Origin: Heligmosomoides polygyrus polygyrus
Lineage: Eukaryota > Nematoda > Chromadorea > Rhabditida > Heligmosomidae
Reading direction: 5' to 3'
DNA length: 64,000 bases
Assembly: GCA_947396885.1 (NCBI GenBank)
Contig: OX377204.1
Coordinates: forward strand, 55,787,139 to 55,851,138
The translations under genes were made by a program, and so were the position numbers. This document shows, piece by piece, positions 22,179 to 33,037 of the stretch (positions are counted from its first letter, which is position 1; every line of letters begins with the position of its first letter). The notes under the pieces are model-generated. The model was not told where the DNA came from. It saw only the letters and a list, made by a program, of their open reading frames with translations, and ran no database searches.

Positions 22179-24530
22179 TAGGTACCTGTAATTGAGAACG
22201 GAAGCAGTTATAGCAACGCAACGTTAGACAACAATGAAGCGAGCGAATGCTCAGATAATCCTAAGAGATTTTCGTTTTGTGCTAGAAGTAAGTCGAACTC
22301 CCGCAAGCTTCTGTAGGTCAAAAGTTTTGATCTGACTGTTGTCCTCGCTACCGGTACATTTAGCCAAAGCTTACCTCTCCTTGTTCTAGACGGATGGCCT
22401 CGGAAAATGTGCACGGGTTTATGTGCACCTTGTGGGCGGGAATCTTCAAAAGCATCTTGAGATCGGATGATTTTATTCTACATTCAAAATACTTTAATCC
22501 CACATCCTGTTTCTTTCTCGGCCATTTGGGATTAGCGGGTAATCAATGCTAAGGCACCTCATTACTGCTTTGCGTGTGAAATTGTTCCGATTTCTTTCGA
22601 GCATGTCGATGTCTTTCTTCTTGAGAGGGTTGAACACAGCTGTTCCGAATTCAGCTATCGGCCGCACATATGTTTTATAAGCACGCAAAAGCAGATCAGG
22701 ATTATTGCTCTTCGAAACTTTTAAAGGCTGTGCGAAAATTTGCCATTTTACCAAAGATTTGTAATGTCCGTCAAAATTTGGATTTTTTTCGTATCAAAAA
22801 TCGAAGATCGCGAACCTCGTCAGCTACTCTAAGTGTTGAATTCTGTAGTTTGTATTCAGGTATAGAGATCACATTTAGACCACCTGTTGCGAACCGGTAG
22901 CCCCAGTGCGGGCGAAGCTGTGCCACTGGACCGAAGGCTATCCGGCTGCCCCATGGCAGCCACGCGTTGCTAAGACTCCACAACCTCTCCCTAGGTAGCG
23001 TGGGCAACCCCAAGGATCCTGGCCTGCCTTGCATCCAAGCGGTGGGGTCCCCGCGTGAGTGTCCCGCTCGCTCCGAGTGGGCGGGGCCAACTCTCGGCAC
23101 CTACGCATACAGCATGTGCGGGACAGAGACAATGTGGTGAGTAAGAGCTATCCTACGTGACACCCGGTCTGAATCCTATCGTAATGAGTCGCCAGCCGGC
23201 TCGGCAGCAGGCGGGGCACACCCATGCCGGCGAGCGGACCAGCCCCGGGACGACGGCAGGGTCGTAGACGAGGGCGGTGCCCGCCCGCGGGCACAGGGCG
23301 CTGCGCTGCTACTGCGCCGGCGGGAGCGCCGCTCGATCGATATGCGGCGGACCTTGACTGTGGTTACGATAGAACCGAACACTATCACATAGGGACTTAC
23401 CGCCCACTTCCTTTTCCGGTGCCGTACAGCGTACCATAATATATTTATTATAAAAGCTCCTCGATAAACGAAATGTAGTGAATACCACTAGGAATGCAGC
23501 AATACAAGGGAGTCAGCACTGTGGTAGTCGATATATGTGCGGCTATAGCGTCCACTTCAGCGACGAATATGTAGTGCGTCTCGGAGCCGTTGATTTATCC
23601 CAGTCAGGACAAGCGGCCACAGCGTGTACATTCAGCTACAAGGCTTAGACGGTGTGGCAAGGCCCCTCGGCATCCTCCGAATCGATGATCGATATCCACT
23701 GCAAAAGGTCGGCACGCAACTGCCCGCGGCAGCGCGGTGCCCGCTGGATGTGCCGGTGCGCCGAAGCGCGGAGCTGGATTACCAGCGACCCGAGGGCCGC
23801 CGCACGGGAGGGCGCACGAGAGCGAATGAGACGAAAAGAGGCGCCAAGGCGCCGATTGCGTGGCTTTTATAGCCACCAGCGCCTGTAGGCGGAGCCTATT
23901 TGGCAACGGGGCCGCGGCGACTGGCCGAGCAGTACGCGCCTCATGGAAGAGAGGCCGAGAGTACGGGCGCCAGCGGGATTTTAGATGGGAGCGAAGCTCG
24001 CGATTCGCGACACCACCAATTACTAAGCAGCAGGATTTCTAAAGTGCATATGGTGGTTTCCACTCATCCGCCGAACTGGATATGTAGTCAATCGCTGTTT
24101 GAATGAAGTTAGAGTTTTTGTTCTCTTTAACTATTTTATAAATTTTTAAATCACCTGCACACATTTTGCATGTAACTCCAAACCTGGAAACTGCGTCTGG
24201 AAGTTTATATGTTTAAATGAGGAAGAGGAGAGAAGACAGAACTCCGCCTTGTGGGACTCCAGTAGACGCATTGAAAAAGGAGGAAAATGCTCCCTCAACT
24301 TTAACCTGATATGTCCTTCCAGTAGGGTAGCTGCGCGTCCAGTTAATTACCATAGGGTGATTGTCGACCATGCTCATTTTGAGGAACAATGGTAACGAGA
24401 TTTCGAGTGTTGGACAAAGGCATAGTATTGCTGGAGAGGCAAATCAAGTGGACATGAAAAAGATATTGTTGAGTTGCTTCCAGAAGAAGGAAACCTGCGC
24501 TACGCGAGTTCAACGAACGAAATGACGTCA
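22179..24530 (-). pseudogene. CR1-type LINE reverse transcriptase, broken by a solo LTR
   Basis: The minus strand encodes a CR1-like RT in decayed frames. 24530-24018 covers the finger/palm region with SMV..HPMVINW, then the RTYQVKVEGAF and ASTGVPQGGV blocks. After the LTR insertion (22885-24012) the thumb and C-terminus continue: YKLQNSTLRVADEVRDL, LLRAYKTYVRPIAEFGTAVF and DIDMLERNRNNF (22754-22494), down to about 22200. If one CCACC duplication and the LTR are removed, the CR1 reading frame runs straight across the junction and aligns with the plus-strand copy at 57.96-58.05 kb. The 3' tail lies at 19620-19738. Confidence 0.82.
22885..24012. mobile_element. Probable solo LTR (TG...CA, 5-bp duplication CCACC)
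   Basis: A 1128-bp GC-rich block begins TGTTGCGAACC and ends GATTCGCGACA (short inverted TGTYGCGAAYCG ends). It is flanked by CCACC on both sides (22880-22884 and 24013-24017). TG...CA ends with a 5-bp duplication are the signature of an LTR-retrotransposon LTR. A TATA/AATAAA-rich tract (TAATATATTTATTATAAAAG) lies near 23438. Its composition contrasts sharply with the AT-rich CR1 around it. There is no internal gag-pol, so it is a solo LTR. Alternative: a DNA transposon with 5-bp duplication. Confidence 0.65.
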
Positions 24531-24534
24531 TTCC

Positions 24535-26970
24535 AGCAAGACCAAAGGAACTAATACTACTTGTACTACTACTAGGGTATTACTGCTCGTGAAAAATTAT
24601 GAATATGTGATTTGATTCTCCATGAATCTATAAAAGATAGGTCGGAGATTTTAGTACGTGATGTTGGATTTCGCTCCAATTTGTTCCGAGTAATTGGAGT
24701 GTAGCGAGCACCCAGTTGCTGGCGATGTTCAACTAGCAAAAGCAATTAGCGACTTCTCCTCATGTTCTAAGTCAAGTATTGTTTTTGGTGTTTTCAATAT
24801 TCCCAATCTATTAAACACCTCATGTAGAACTTCATATGTTTTTTGTGATTTGTTTGAATCTCATGACTTTAAAGAGTTACTATCCACTCCTACCAGAAAT
24901 CAAACTGTACTTGACCTAGATTTATGCAACTGTCAAAATCTTGTAGGCGAAGTCTGCGTTGCTGCTCCTATAAGGAATAGCGATCATGCTACAGTATCTT
25001 CAAAGCCTATCTTAAGGCAGATCGCCCAACTTTCGTGTGGAAAAGAGACTTTATGGGTACGATTTATGCCGAAATTACGGAACACCTCTTTAACGTTGAC
25101 TGGATATGTACTTACTTTGATACTTTCATGGCCCTATTGTCGATTGGAGGTCCTCTCAACGGGGACTACAACTCTTCCAGGCCGCTCAATCTCTGGCTGC
25201 TTGCATCCAGTGAGGCAGACTCCACTGTCTGAAAGATCTTGAGAGGGAGTCTGCCCATCGCATTGGCGGTCGTCCCAGTGGTCTCTTACGATCTCTCGGG
25301 AGCCATTCTGTGACACGGAGACTCCACCTATCGTCCTTTCGTCGAAGCAGGTGTCCGGTTCTGCTCCCTCGCCAGAGCAATGTAAACTACGCATCGAACA
25401 CTGGAGAGATGTCTTCTGAGGACAAGCCTTCGTCAGCAATGGCGAGAAGGCCTACGAAGCTCGGAGCTACGGGAGAAGTCGCAATTAGCAGACCCGCTGC
25501 AGTACATGAAGACTGGATAGGTAGCCTATATAACCTGCATAACCTGCAGTCAGTTGACGAGAAATACGAGACCTTTCTTCCCATTCTCCAGCACGTTACA
25601 GAGTCATTTACTCCTCTTATCAGAGTGAACAAGAATGGACCAGAACTTCCCAACTACCACAAGGAGATAAACCATTATCGCGGCTGGTGACTGACGTAAC
25701 TACGTTGTAAATTGCAGAAAACTGGAGAGAGCTACCTTTATATCACGTCTACTTAGAGAAGAAACTTCTCGAACACACGGATTGAAACAGCAATTCTACC
25801 ATCCCCCTTTGATTGACGAAAGTGGATTCTGTTCATCTCCTCAGTATAAAGCAATTTTCCTAGTTTTCACAAATCCTAAAACAATTTGGAGCGCTCACGA
25901 ATTCGTACTCGCAACCACCTCAAAACTAGGCTCAAGCGGTTGTCAGTTTAAATTCGTATGCTCGTAGTGCTTCTCGAATGGTGTATTCCTTGTGGTTTCA
26001 TAAGGAGCACATTAATGAAATTCTTCTGAAGTGGCCAAGGTCTAGCTCTCATTCCCCAGGCTTCATTTCATTGAGTTTCCAAAAGCATTCTGAGCCACAT
26101 AGCTTATCCATTAGAGCACATTTTCAATTTTAGCTTTATCAAAGCTGAGGTGCCCAGAAGATGGAAGCATGCGTTCGTCACTCCTATTCCAAGAAATCTC
26201 TTAAACGACCCCCGTAATTATCGTCCAGTTAGCACCACATCAGTTCCCGCCAGAACCTTTGAAAAAAGGTTCGTTAGTTAAAAAACATATTCTAAGGCAT
26301 CTTGAAGTTAAGAAGATAATCTCAGATAACCAGTTTGGAATTTTACCAGGTAGATCTGTTGAAATCTCAATGCTTGCATCTCTCAGTGACTGGACTGAAA
26401 GAATGGGAAAAAGAGCCGAGTTGATGTGGTATGTTTTGACTTTCCCAAGGCTTTCGATAAAGCCCTGATACCGAATTGTTGCTCAAAATGAGCATGGTCG
26501 GTATTCACCCTATGGTGATTAATTGGGCGTGCAGCTTCCTTACTGGAAGGAAGTTTTTTTTTCCAAAGTTTTTCGCATCCAGTAATTCCATTACTAAGGG
26601 TACCGCAGTCAAGCTTCGGTTCTCGCGGGGTTCCTTCGGTGCGCTCCAATTTCTTCGCATACCAAGCGGGAGCTGTATCAAGTTAATTAAGCGCATCCAG
26701 ATTCCCCCAAGAATCGCGGATTTCAAAAGGGTATTGTGGAACCACCCTTAGCCATTGCTGACGGTTTTGTTTCTTTTTTGTGATATCCCTGTCGGGCGGA
26801 CCTTAGATCGTCTAACCGTTGTTAAGTCATTTTTAATGATTTCTTAAACTGATTTCATTTGTTCTACTAGTTCTAAAGTTATTTTACTGTGTTCATTGGC
26901 TGCGATGGTGAGCTCGCTCACGTGGATTGCTCAACATGTGTTGTCGGAGTAAACAAATAAATCTTTAGTT
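24535..26970 (+). pseudogene. CR1-type LINE, decayed copy (endonuclease and RT)
   Basis: Plus-strand CR1, head to head with the copy below 24530. The endonuclease C-half lies at about 24690-25010: FGVFNIPN (equivalent of GDFNLPN), then STPTRNQTVLDL and RNSDHATVS. After an RTE fragment (25180-25450, minus) the linker resumes at about 25500-25960. The RT follows at 26150-26750 with KHAFVTPIPRN, NYRPVSTTS, SDNQFGILPGRS and FPKAFDKA, with numerous stops. The catalytic DD box is lost. It ends near GTAAACAAATAAATC at about 26965. Inactive. Confidence 0.75.
25180..25450 (-). mobile_element. RTE family B, C-terminal fragment within CR1
   Basis: The minus strand encodes DDRWSLRVTEWLPRD then GRPPMRWADSLSRSF, matching the RTE family B C-terminus (compare WTRAVTDWIPRDVKRTSG at 59.03 kb). 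It interrupts the CR1 linker and is antisense to it. Target duplications were not identified. Confidence 0.7.
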
Positions 26971-27208
26971 TTAAGAGAATTTGCAGAGCAGAGCTCACCT
27001 AAACACAGTGATTTGAGAAACCAAATGCGGGCTTTTGAATGACCATAAAATTTCTATCATAGGACTATAACGACATTTTCAGCTTCATTCGCGAGTGCTC
27101 CCATAGAATTAAATTTTCGTGTGAAGAGATTGACCGTGCACTCGTAGGAGCCATTCCAGTGTTTAATTGATTAATAACGTAAGTGCTGATTAACTGCTGC
27201 GCACTGTA
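26971..27208. other. Short unassigned interval
   Basis: Nothing recognised. Confidence 0.35.
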
Positions 27209-28459
27209 CAGGGTGCAGCAAAATTACCCGTGCACTGAAAATTGAGTGGCACTTTGAAGCCAAACTTCGCAGATCAATCCTAACTATTAAGTTTATCTGC
27301 TAAAAACATGACAATTCAAAGCATGCTAACAGTTTTCAAAATGATCGCCTTCATCCTCCACACAGTCCTTCAGTCGTTCGACAAAACCTTCGCATGTGGC
27401 ATGCAGGTACGGTTCATCAGTTTCGTCCCATGATTTCAAAAGCGCTTCTTTGAGAGATTCCAAATTTGGGTGTCCGGTAGAGCAGGCTGTTTTCTCAAAG
27501 ACGGCCCACACAGAATAATCCTTCTGGTTAAGGTACGGAGAACTGGAGGGCCATTCGTCTTCTGTGATGAAGTCAGGCAGCTGCTCGGCGCACCAGTCCT
27601 GGACCACCTTCGCCTTGTGTGCTGGAGCAGAATCTTGTGAACGGCACCAGTAGGCTTCTCCAAAGTGGGAATCGGCCCACGGGTTGAGTACTTTTTCCAG
27701 GAGATCCTTGTGCGTTGATTTTCACGCCAGCTTCGACGAAAACAAGTGTTTTTCCTGAAGATGTGACTCCTCCCCAAACCATAATGGATTGAGGATTTTT
27801 CGCACATTCCTGAAGTCATCCTTTGGCGGTAGCATCAGTAAGCGAGTCCCCAATAGTCCTGTCATTTTGGGAGCTGGATTCAACGTGAAAATCTTTTCAT
27901 CGCTAAAGACGATGTTTCGAGCCACCGTGAATCGTTGCAGCAACCTTTTGCATAATTCCAACTCCTCGTCTTCATAGTTTCGACAGGAGTTGGCATTTTT
28001 GCAGACGATAAGGGAACTTCTTAAGCATTCCCCTGACTCTCCTCCTTATTGACCTTTCGCTTATTCCTACGTCTTTTGCCATCTGACGCATCGGTCTCCT
28101 GGCGTTCCTTCGGATTTTTTTCTCACGAGTTTCATATTTTTCCGGTTCGTAGCTGTCGTGGGATGCCCTCTTCCTTTCTATACTCTTTGGTCTTCAATTC
28201 CTTGTAGCGTTTTCCTGTATCCTGAACCGTTCTTCGGGGCACGGGAAGGATCTTCATAATATCTCTTGTTTGCTTGCCGGCCTTATGAAGTTCGATAACA
28301 GCACTGCGACGGTTGGAACGCCTAACCATTTTGTACCTTAGTAATTATGAGTTCCAGAATGTTCAGTCAACATATTAGGCGAATAAAGCGGGAGCATTTC
28401 GGGGAAAAAGCGGAAAAAATTCAAAATGTTTAGGTACACGGGTAATTTTGCCGCACCTG
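27209..28459 (-). mobile_element. maT-family (DD37D) Tc1/mariner transposon
   Basis: The termini are near-perfect inverted repeats, CAGGGTGCAGCAAAATTACC and CAGGTGCGGCAAAATTACCC, each next to TA (27207-27208, 28460-28461). The length, 1251 bp, is that of a full mariner-type element. It carries one transposase gene on the minus strand, broken by frameshifts. The 37-residue spacing between the second and third catalytic aspartates and the CAGGGTG ends both point to the maT family described from nematodes and insects. Confidence 0.92.
27326..28329 (-). pseudogene. maT transposase, frameshifted
   Basis: The cut-and-paste transposase binds its terminal repeats and integrates at TA. The start is ATG at 28329 (MVRRSNRRSAVIELHKAG, first helix-turn-helix). 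A second DNA-binding segment, RPMRQMAKDVGISERSI, lies at about 28098-28048. The catalytic aspartates are in VFSDEKIF (about 27905), SQDSAPAHKAK (about 27640) and QKDYSVW (about 27530). The last two are separated by 37 residues, giving DD37D. All three aspartates survive, but the frame is broken at about 28170-28130, near 27975 and between about 27830 and 27720. The stop is at 27326. A recently inactivated copy. Confidence 0.88.
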
Positions 28460-28461
28460 TA

Positions 28462-28754
28462 CATTTGTGGCGTGCTGGTCCATTGTGACAGCTTTGAATG
28501 TTTCAAGATTTATACGAATACAGTCGTATTCTTATAAATCTATTATAAAAACAAGTGGTTATAAATGGCATTTACAATATGAATTCAACAGGAAACGTAA
28601 CATACAGGGTGGATACAAAGTGTGATCCGCAATTTTCTGACATTCGAAGGATACTATGTGACTATGACATTTTGAGTAGTGAGAGGGGTATCATGGTAAT
28701 AATACACATGAATCATGTGCATTCTTCTGGTGACCTATTTCGTTGCGATCTTAC
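28462..28754. other. Interval with a lone maT-like terminus
   Basis: TACAGGGTGGATACAAAGTG at about 28603-28622 looks like a TA-preceded maT-type end, but no inverted partner was found on either side of the following foldback. Confidence 0.35.
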
Positions 28755-28757
28755 TTA

Positions 28758-29943
28758 CAAGGTAAGGGTCTGAAGCGTATGTCTGAACGGGGGGAGCGTG
28801 TCATATATTGAGAATTCTCATCCCTTAATTGGTTTGAAAATGTGTTTATTTTTTGTCAAGTCGTTAAATCCAAGGAGTAGGGGGTCACAATGGGATCTGG
28901 TGCAGCACGCGTTTGGGGGTCTTGTACGCCCGCGATTCTTGCAGAGCCAGTGGCTCGGAGCGCAAGTGGGTAGAAGGTTGACTCATGCGAGAGAGGTCAG
29001 GGGTTTGGTTCCTTTGCGTTGCTGCACTTCTGCATTCCAACTGATTGGTAGAGATTTCGGGGTTTCTGACGTCTATACCATTTTCAGATGTTTTCTGCGC
29101 ATTTTCCAGCGGTACGTTGTGGTATTCCACATGGTGATGTATAAATGTTCAACACTAGTGATGCACAGGTAAAAAGTGCATGAAGCACCACTGCGCCCCT
29201 TACTGGTAGCGTATAAAGGCTGCAGGCTCATCATAGTCTGTTTCCATACATGGACCAGAGGCATCGGGAAAACCATCCTGCTCGGATTGTCAAAGGAGAC
29301 CACGTTGTGACGTCGGAGGTGGTTCAAATGAGAAACGATGTGTGCGGATCGCAAATTAAGCTAAACGGCATCGATACACTCTTTCTCTCATGTCTGCCTG
29401 TCACCTGGAAATCAGAGGTCTGCTGAAGATTTTTTAGAACCTAGCACCAACAATGTCCGCCGACGATCGAGTGGTGATCCAGTTGCTCACGCTGAAGTGT
29501 GGCCCACCTTTAGACAAGGAATCTTCGAGGGAAGAAATCAAGCTGGCCGAACGGATGGGCAGCATGTTGAATACCCCAGCGTACAGCTGGAAAAATGCGC
29601 AGAAAACGTCTGAAAATGGTATAGACGTCAGAATTCCCCAAATCCCAACCAATCAGTTGAAATGCAAAAATGCAGCAGCGCAGAGGAACCAAACCTCTGA
29701 CCTCCCTCGCACGAGTCAACCCTCTACCCACCTGCGCACCGAGCCACTGACTGCAGAACCATCGCGGGCGTACAAGACCCCCAAACGCGTGCTGCGCCAT
29801 TTCCCATTGTGCCCCCCCCCCTATTCCTCGGTTTAGCGACTTGGCCAAAAATAAACACATTTTCATACCAATTGAGGGGTTAGGATTCTCCCTATATGAC
29901 TTCGCTCCCCGCGTTCAGACATAAGCTTCAGACCCTTCCCCTG
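28758..29943. mobile_element. Tc5-like foldback transposon, copy 3 (TNA target duplication TTA)
   Basis: The ends are CAAGGTAAGGGTCTGAAGC (left) and the complement of CAGGGGAAGGGTCTGAAGC (right). Flanks are TTA on both sides (28755-28757, 29944-29946), within a reconstructed CTTAG target. Arms of about 385 bp run to about 29145 and back from about 29555. They share TGAAAATGTGTTTATTTTT, CCCAAACGCGTGCTG and the tRNA-like core. A partial relative starts at 48905. The loop (29146-29554) is unique sequence without recognised coding capacity. Confidence 0.82.
28945..29020 (+). repeat. Degenerate tRNA-like segment, left arm of Tc5-like copy 3
   Basis: GCCAGTGGCTCGGAGCGCAAGTGGG followed by a box B-like GGTTTGGTTCC, at a position comparable to the tRNA-like cores of copies 1 and 2. 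The mirror copy lies at about 29690-29762. Box A is not canonical here. Confidence 0.4.
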
Positions 29944-29946
29944 TTA

Positions 29947-31267
29947 GAGAGCTTTGCTTGATTGTGATGGCTTATTTCAGAAAGCGCAAAATCTTACACT
30001 ACATATGAGTCGTACCATAAGCCACTCCGTCTAACCACACCGCTCATAACTCCACTGCGCGACCATTGATCATTCCTGTCGCTATTCCCAGCATGCCTGA
30101 GCTCGCGCTCTTGTGATTGATGGACTCTGAGTCAGACAGAGGACTTAGAGCGCAAATTGAAAGTGGTGCTCAACTCCGCTCTCACATGAGTTTAGCCGAT
30201 GTGGAACACATAATTGGGATCAGCCTTCGAAGTTCGATCTAGCGATATACATCTCATCTCAAAGTGTCATGGTCACCTGGTATCGTTCCATGTGAGCGGT
30301 TCCTGGGAGCAGACTGCCGTTTGAAGGAGATATTATATGCGCTTGCTAGAGTAGTTCGTCATGTGTTCATGTACAAATCCCCATCATTCGTTCAACACCA
30401 ATCGAGTTATGCGACCATAGCCTCATCGAGGCTCCATAGCGCACCACCAAGTGGACTAAGAACGTCGACCAGTAAACATTGTGGGAAGGGTGCACATCAA
30501 CAACAGGAAGGAGGATTGCGGCACAGCAAGCAGACACCATTATCTGCTTCCAAAGGCGGACCGACCTCCGACCGTCAACAGACCTGGCATCCGCAAGATA
30601 ATCAAGAAGAGGATAGAATAGAACGACAAGCGACGCAATGGCCTGCACGACTAGTGAAGACGGCCAAAATAAGTTTTTAGGAAAGTATGCAGCCATTTTT
30701 GGGTCGTATAACGAACAACAAAATAAATTCATCAGGTCTGGATATCGTGTTTGAAGGAAAGGGAGGAAAATCCTCTACATACAATCGCAGGAGTGATATG
30801 AACAAGAAAAATCTGTACCCAGAATATGTGGAAAAAGCATAATCTCACTTGGGCATATTTGACGCAGTCATGAGCAAAACTATTCTCGCTTGGTCTCCAG
30901 AGAGGATATTAAGTCGGTCTTGTACTCAGGCCAACCACGCCTTCCATCTTTCCGTACTTCGTGAATTCCTGAATGTGTGTCTATTATGATACAAATTATA
31001 TTATTAGTTATTATTATTTTATAACAAATTATATTACATTAAAATCATAATAATTGCAACACAAATTCATCAGCAATGGATGTAGATTATGAATAATTCA
31101 AACTGCCTCCATTATACCTCTTTTCGTTACATGCCAAGCGCACTCCAATAGGACTTCCTAACACCAGCCTTCGTGCTGTATCCCCTTTCACAACTACGGT
31201 ACATCGGGCTGCATTCGATCTCATGATGTGTCTCCTATCCATGAATGACTTGGTGATGTATCTCCTA
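29947..31267. other. Unassigned interval
   Basis: No element or gene recognised. AT-rich with a TTATTA-rich tract at about 30990-31055. A 138-codon plus-strand frame (30264-30680) has low-complexity Gln/Ser/Arg composition and no recognisable domain. Confidence 0.35.
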
Positions 31268-32889
31268 CAATACCGCCCGTGTCGCGCGGTCAAAGACACG
31301 GTTTGCAACGGAAAAATCCGCCGCAAACCGGCGCATGCTCATAACTCCTTTAATTTTAAGTTGTTTGAGAAATGGTTTGGCACCATTCGATTCATGTCCT
31401 CGAAATCTGCACAACCATATATAAAGCATTTTCAGATCACCGCGTTTGCGGCCTAAAAAATGAGGCTCGGAGCAGGCTCTTGCGATTAGAGCACCTTATT
31501 TTCCAATACGTGCATGTGACGTGCAGTGTTTTCGGAGTATCTCAAGCATGGCGTGCCTTATCAGTGCTCTGTCATGCCTGGAATGCCCCGAGAGTGCGCC
31601 GTGCACAATGTAGGTAGGATCGAACCTATCAATCGAATGGGCGAAAGCATGTCCACTGTGCTTCTATCTTCGCTTAATGGAAAATGTTAAGCCTTCAAGA
31701 ATATCTTGCACCGTTTGGAGAATTTTATAAGAAATTTCCGGCCGTCCTACTTAGGATTCGCTCCAGTCAGTCCGACGAGTCTTTGGAGTGCGCCGTACAC
31801 AATGTATATAGATAGGATCGAACCTATCAATCGAGTGGGTTCGACAACTAGTAGAGTGTGCGTTTGGGGAGTTCTATCACGAATTTTCAGCCGGCCTACT
31901 AAGGAATTGCTCTAAGGCTGTCCAGCTAGCTCGTGGAGTGCGCTGTGAACAATGCATGCAGAATCGGACCTTCAATCAAGGGGCGACCTCTTGCAAATTG
32001 TACGCGCGGGCGTTTCGGCTGCAACTCGTAGGTCTTGTAGGCAGTAAAACGGTCTAGCAGTAGACTAAAGCAGAACGGTATAGCTTATGAAGGGGCAATG
32101 TTACAGGGGTGCGAATATGCACGTGAGGCTTGTGTGACGCCTTTTTTGACGGATTCGTAATCAGCGCTCCAAATACCCCTAGATGATTTTTGACGAGGAA
32201 ATTTGGCCAATTTCGAAAATATCGGTTTTCTCTGACGTCATTGTCTGCGCAGGCTCGGCACCGAGCGCCTCCGTCCTCGATGGGAAATTGTCAGAAAGTC
32301 GATTTTTCTGAAATTGGGCGAGATTTAGTTTTCCTTAGTTCGGTAGAGGTTTTCGTGATGAAGCTATTAGTGTTATTGCGAGTGTCGAAAACGCAAATGT
32401 GGGCGAATAATAGCGCAAGAAACGACAAACGCTAAAAATCCGCCGCCCTAAAATGGCAGCTGGTGCTAAGGCGATTTAATGAGCTAGGGAGTTGTGAGCA
32501 CGTCGTCTTAAAGAACCTTAGGCGTTCTGCTAGCCTGCGCGTTGTTAAGCCGTTAGTTCTTGGTGACTTCCTGCAGGGGTCGATCGAAATTGGGAAAAAT
32601 CGTGTCACACAAGGCTAGCCTGCATTTTCGCACTGCTGTAACTTTGTCCAGTCATAAGCTACATTGCTGTATTTCAGCGCTTTACTAGATCATTCTGCTG
32701 CCTACAAAATCCACGAGTGGCAACCGGAAAGGTTCGCACATCACAGAGTTATCGCGCTCAGAACACGCTCGCATGTGCAATTTAGCTCAACAACGGTCGA
32801 TATTCTCCTCGCTGTTACTCGCCGAGAATACAGTTTTTCCTAAACCCAACAACACCGTTCAATTCAGCATGAAAAACTCTATCGAATAA

Positions 32890-32964
32890 TTCGAAGTTAT
32901 CGATTTTCGATGACGTCGTCGCGGCAGTCGGGCGACGACGTCATCGAAAATCGATAACTTCGAA
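32890..32964. repeat. Perfect hairpin, 33-bp arms, 9-bp loop
   Basis: TTCGAAGTTATCGATTTTCG continuing to GACGTCGTCGC (32890-32922) is exactly complementary to 32932-32964. Located at the centre of the 31.3-34.1 kb foldback. Confidence 0.95.
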
Positions 32965-32965
32965 T

Positions 32966-33037
32966 TTTTGGAAACTTTTGACGGATTTGCCTCGAGCGGC
33001 CTCGTCCTCGACGCAAATCCGTCAAAAGTTTCCAAAA
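32966..33037. repeat. Perfect hairpin, 25-bp arms, 22-bp loop
   Basis: TTTTGGAAACTTTTGACGGA plus TTTGC (32966-32990) is exactly complementary to 33013-33037. It lies one base after the preceding hairpin. Confidence 0.95.

Noticed and set aside
24694..25242. A 182-codon host gene
   Set aside because: Its first half matches the CR1 endonuclease and its end runs into an antisense RTE fragment.
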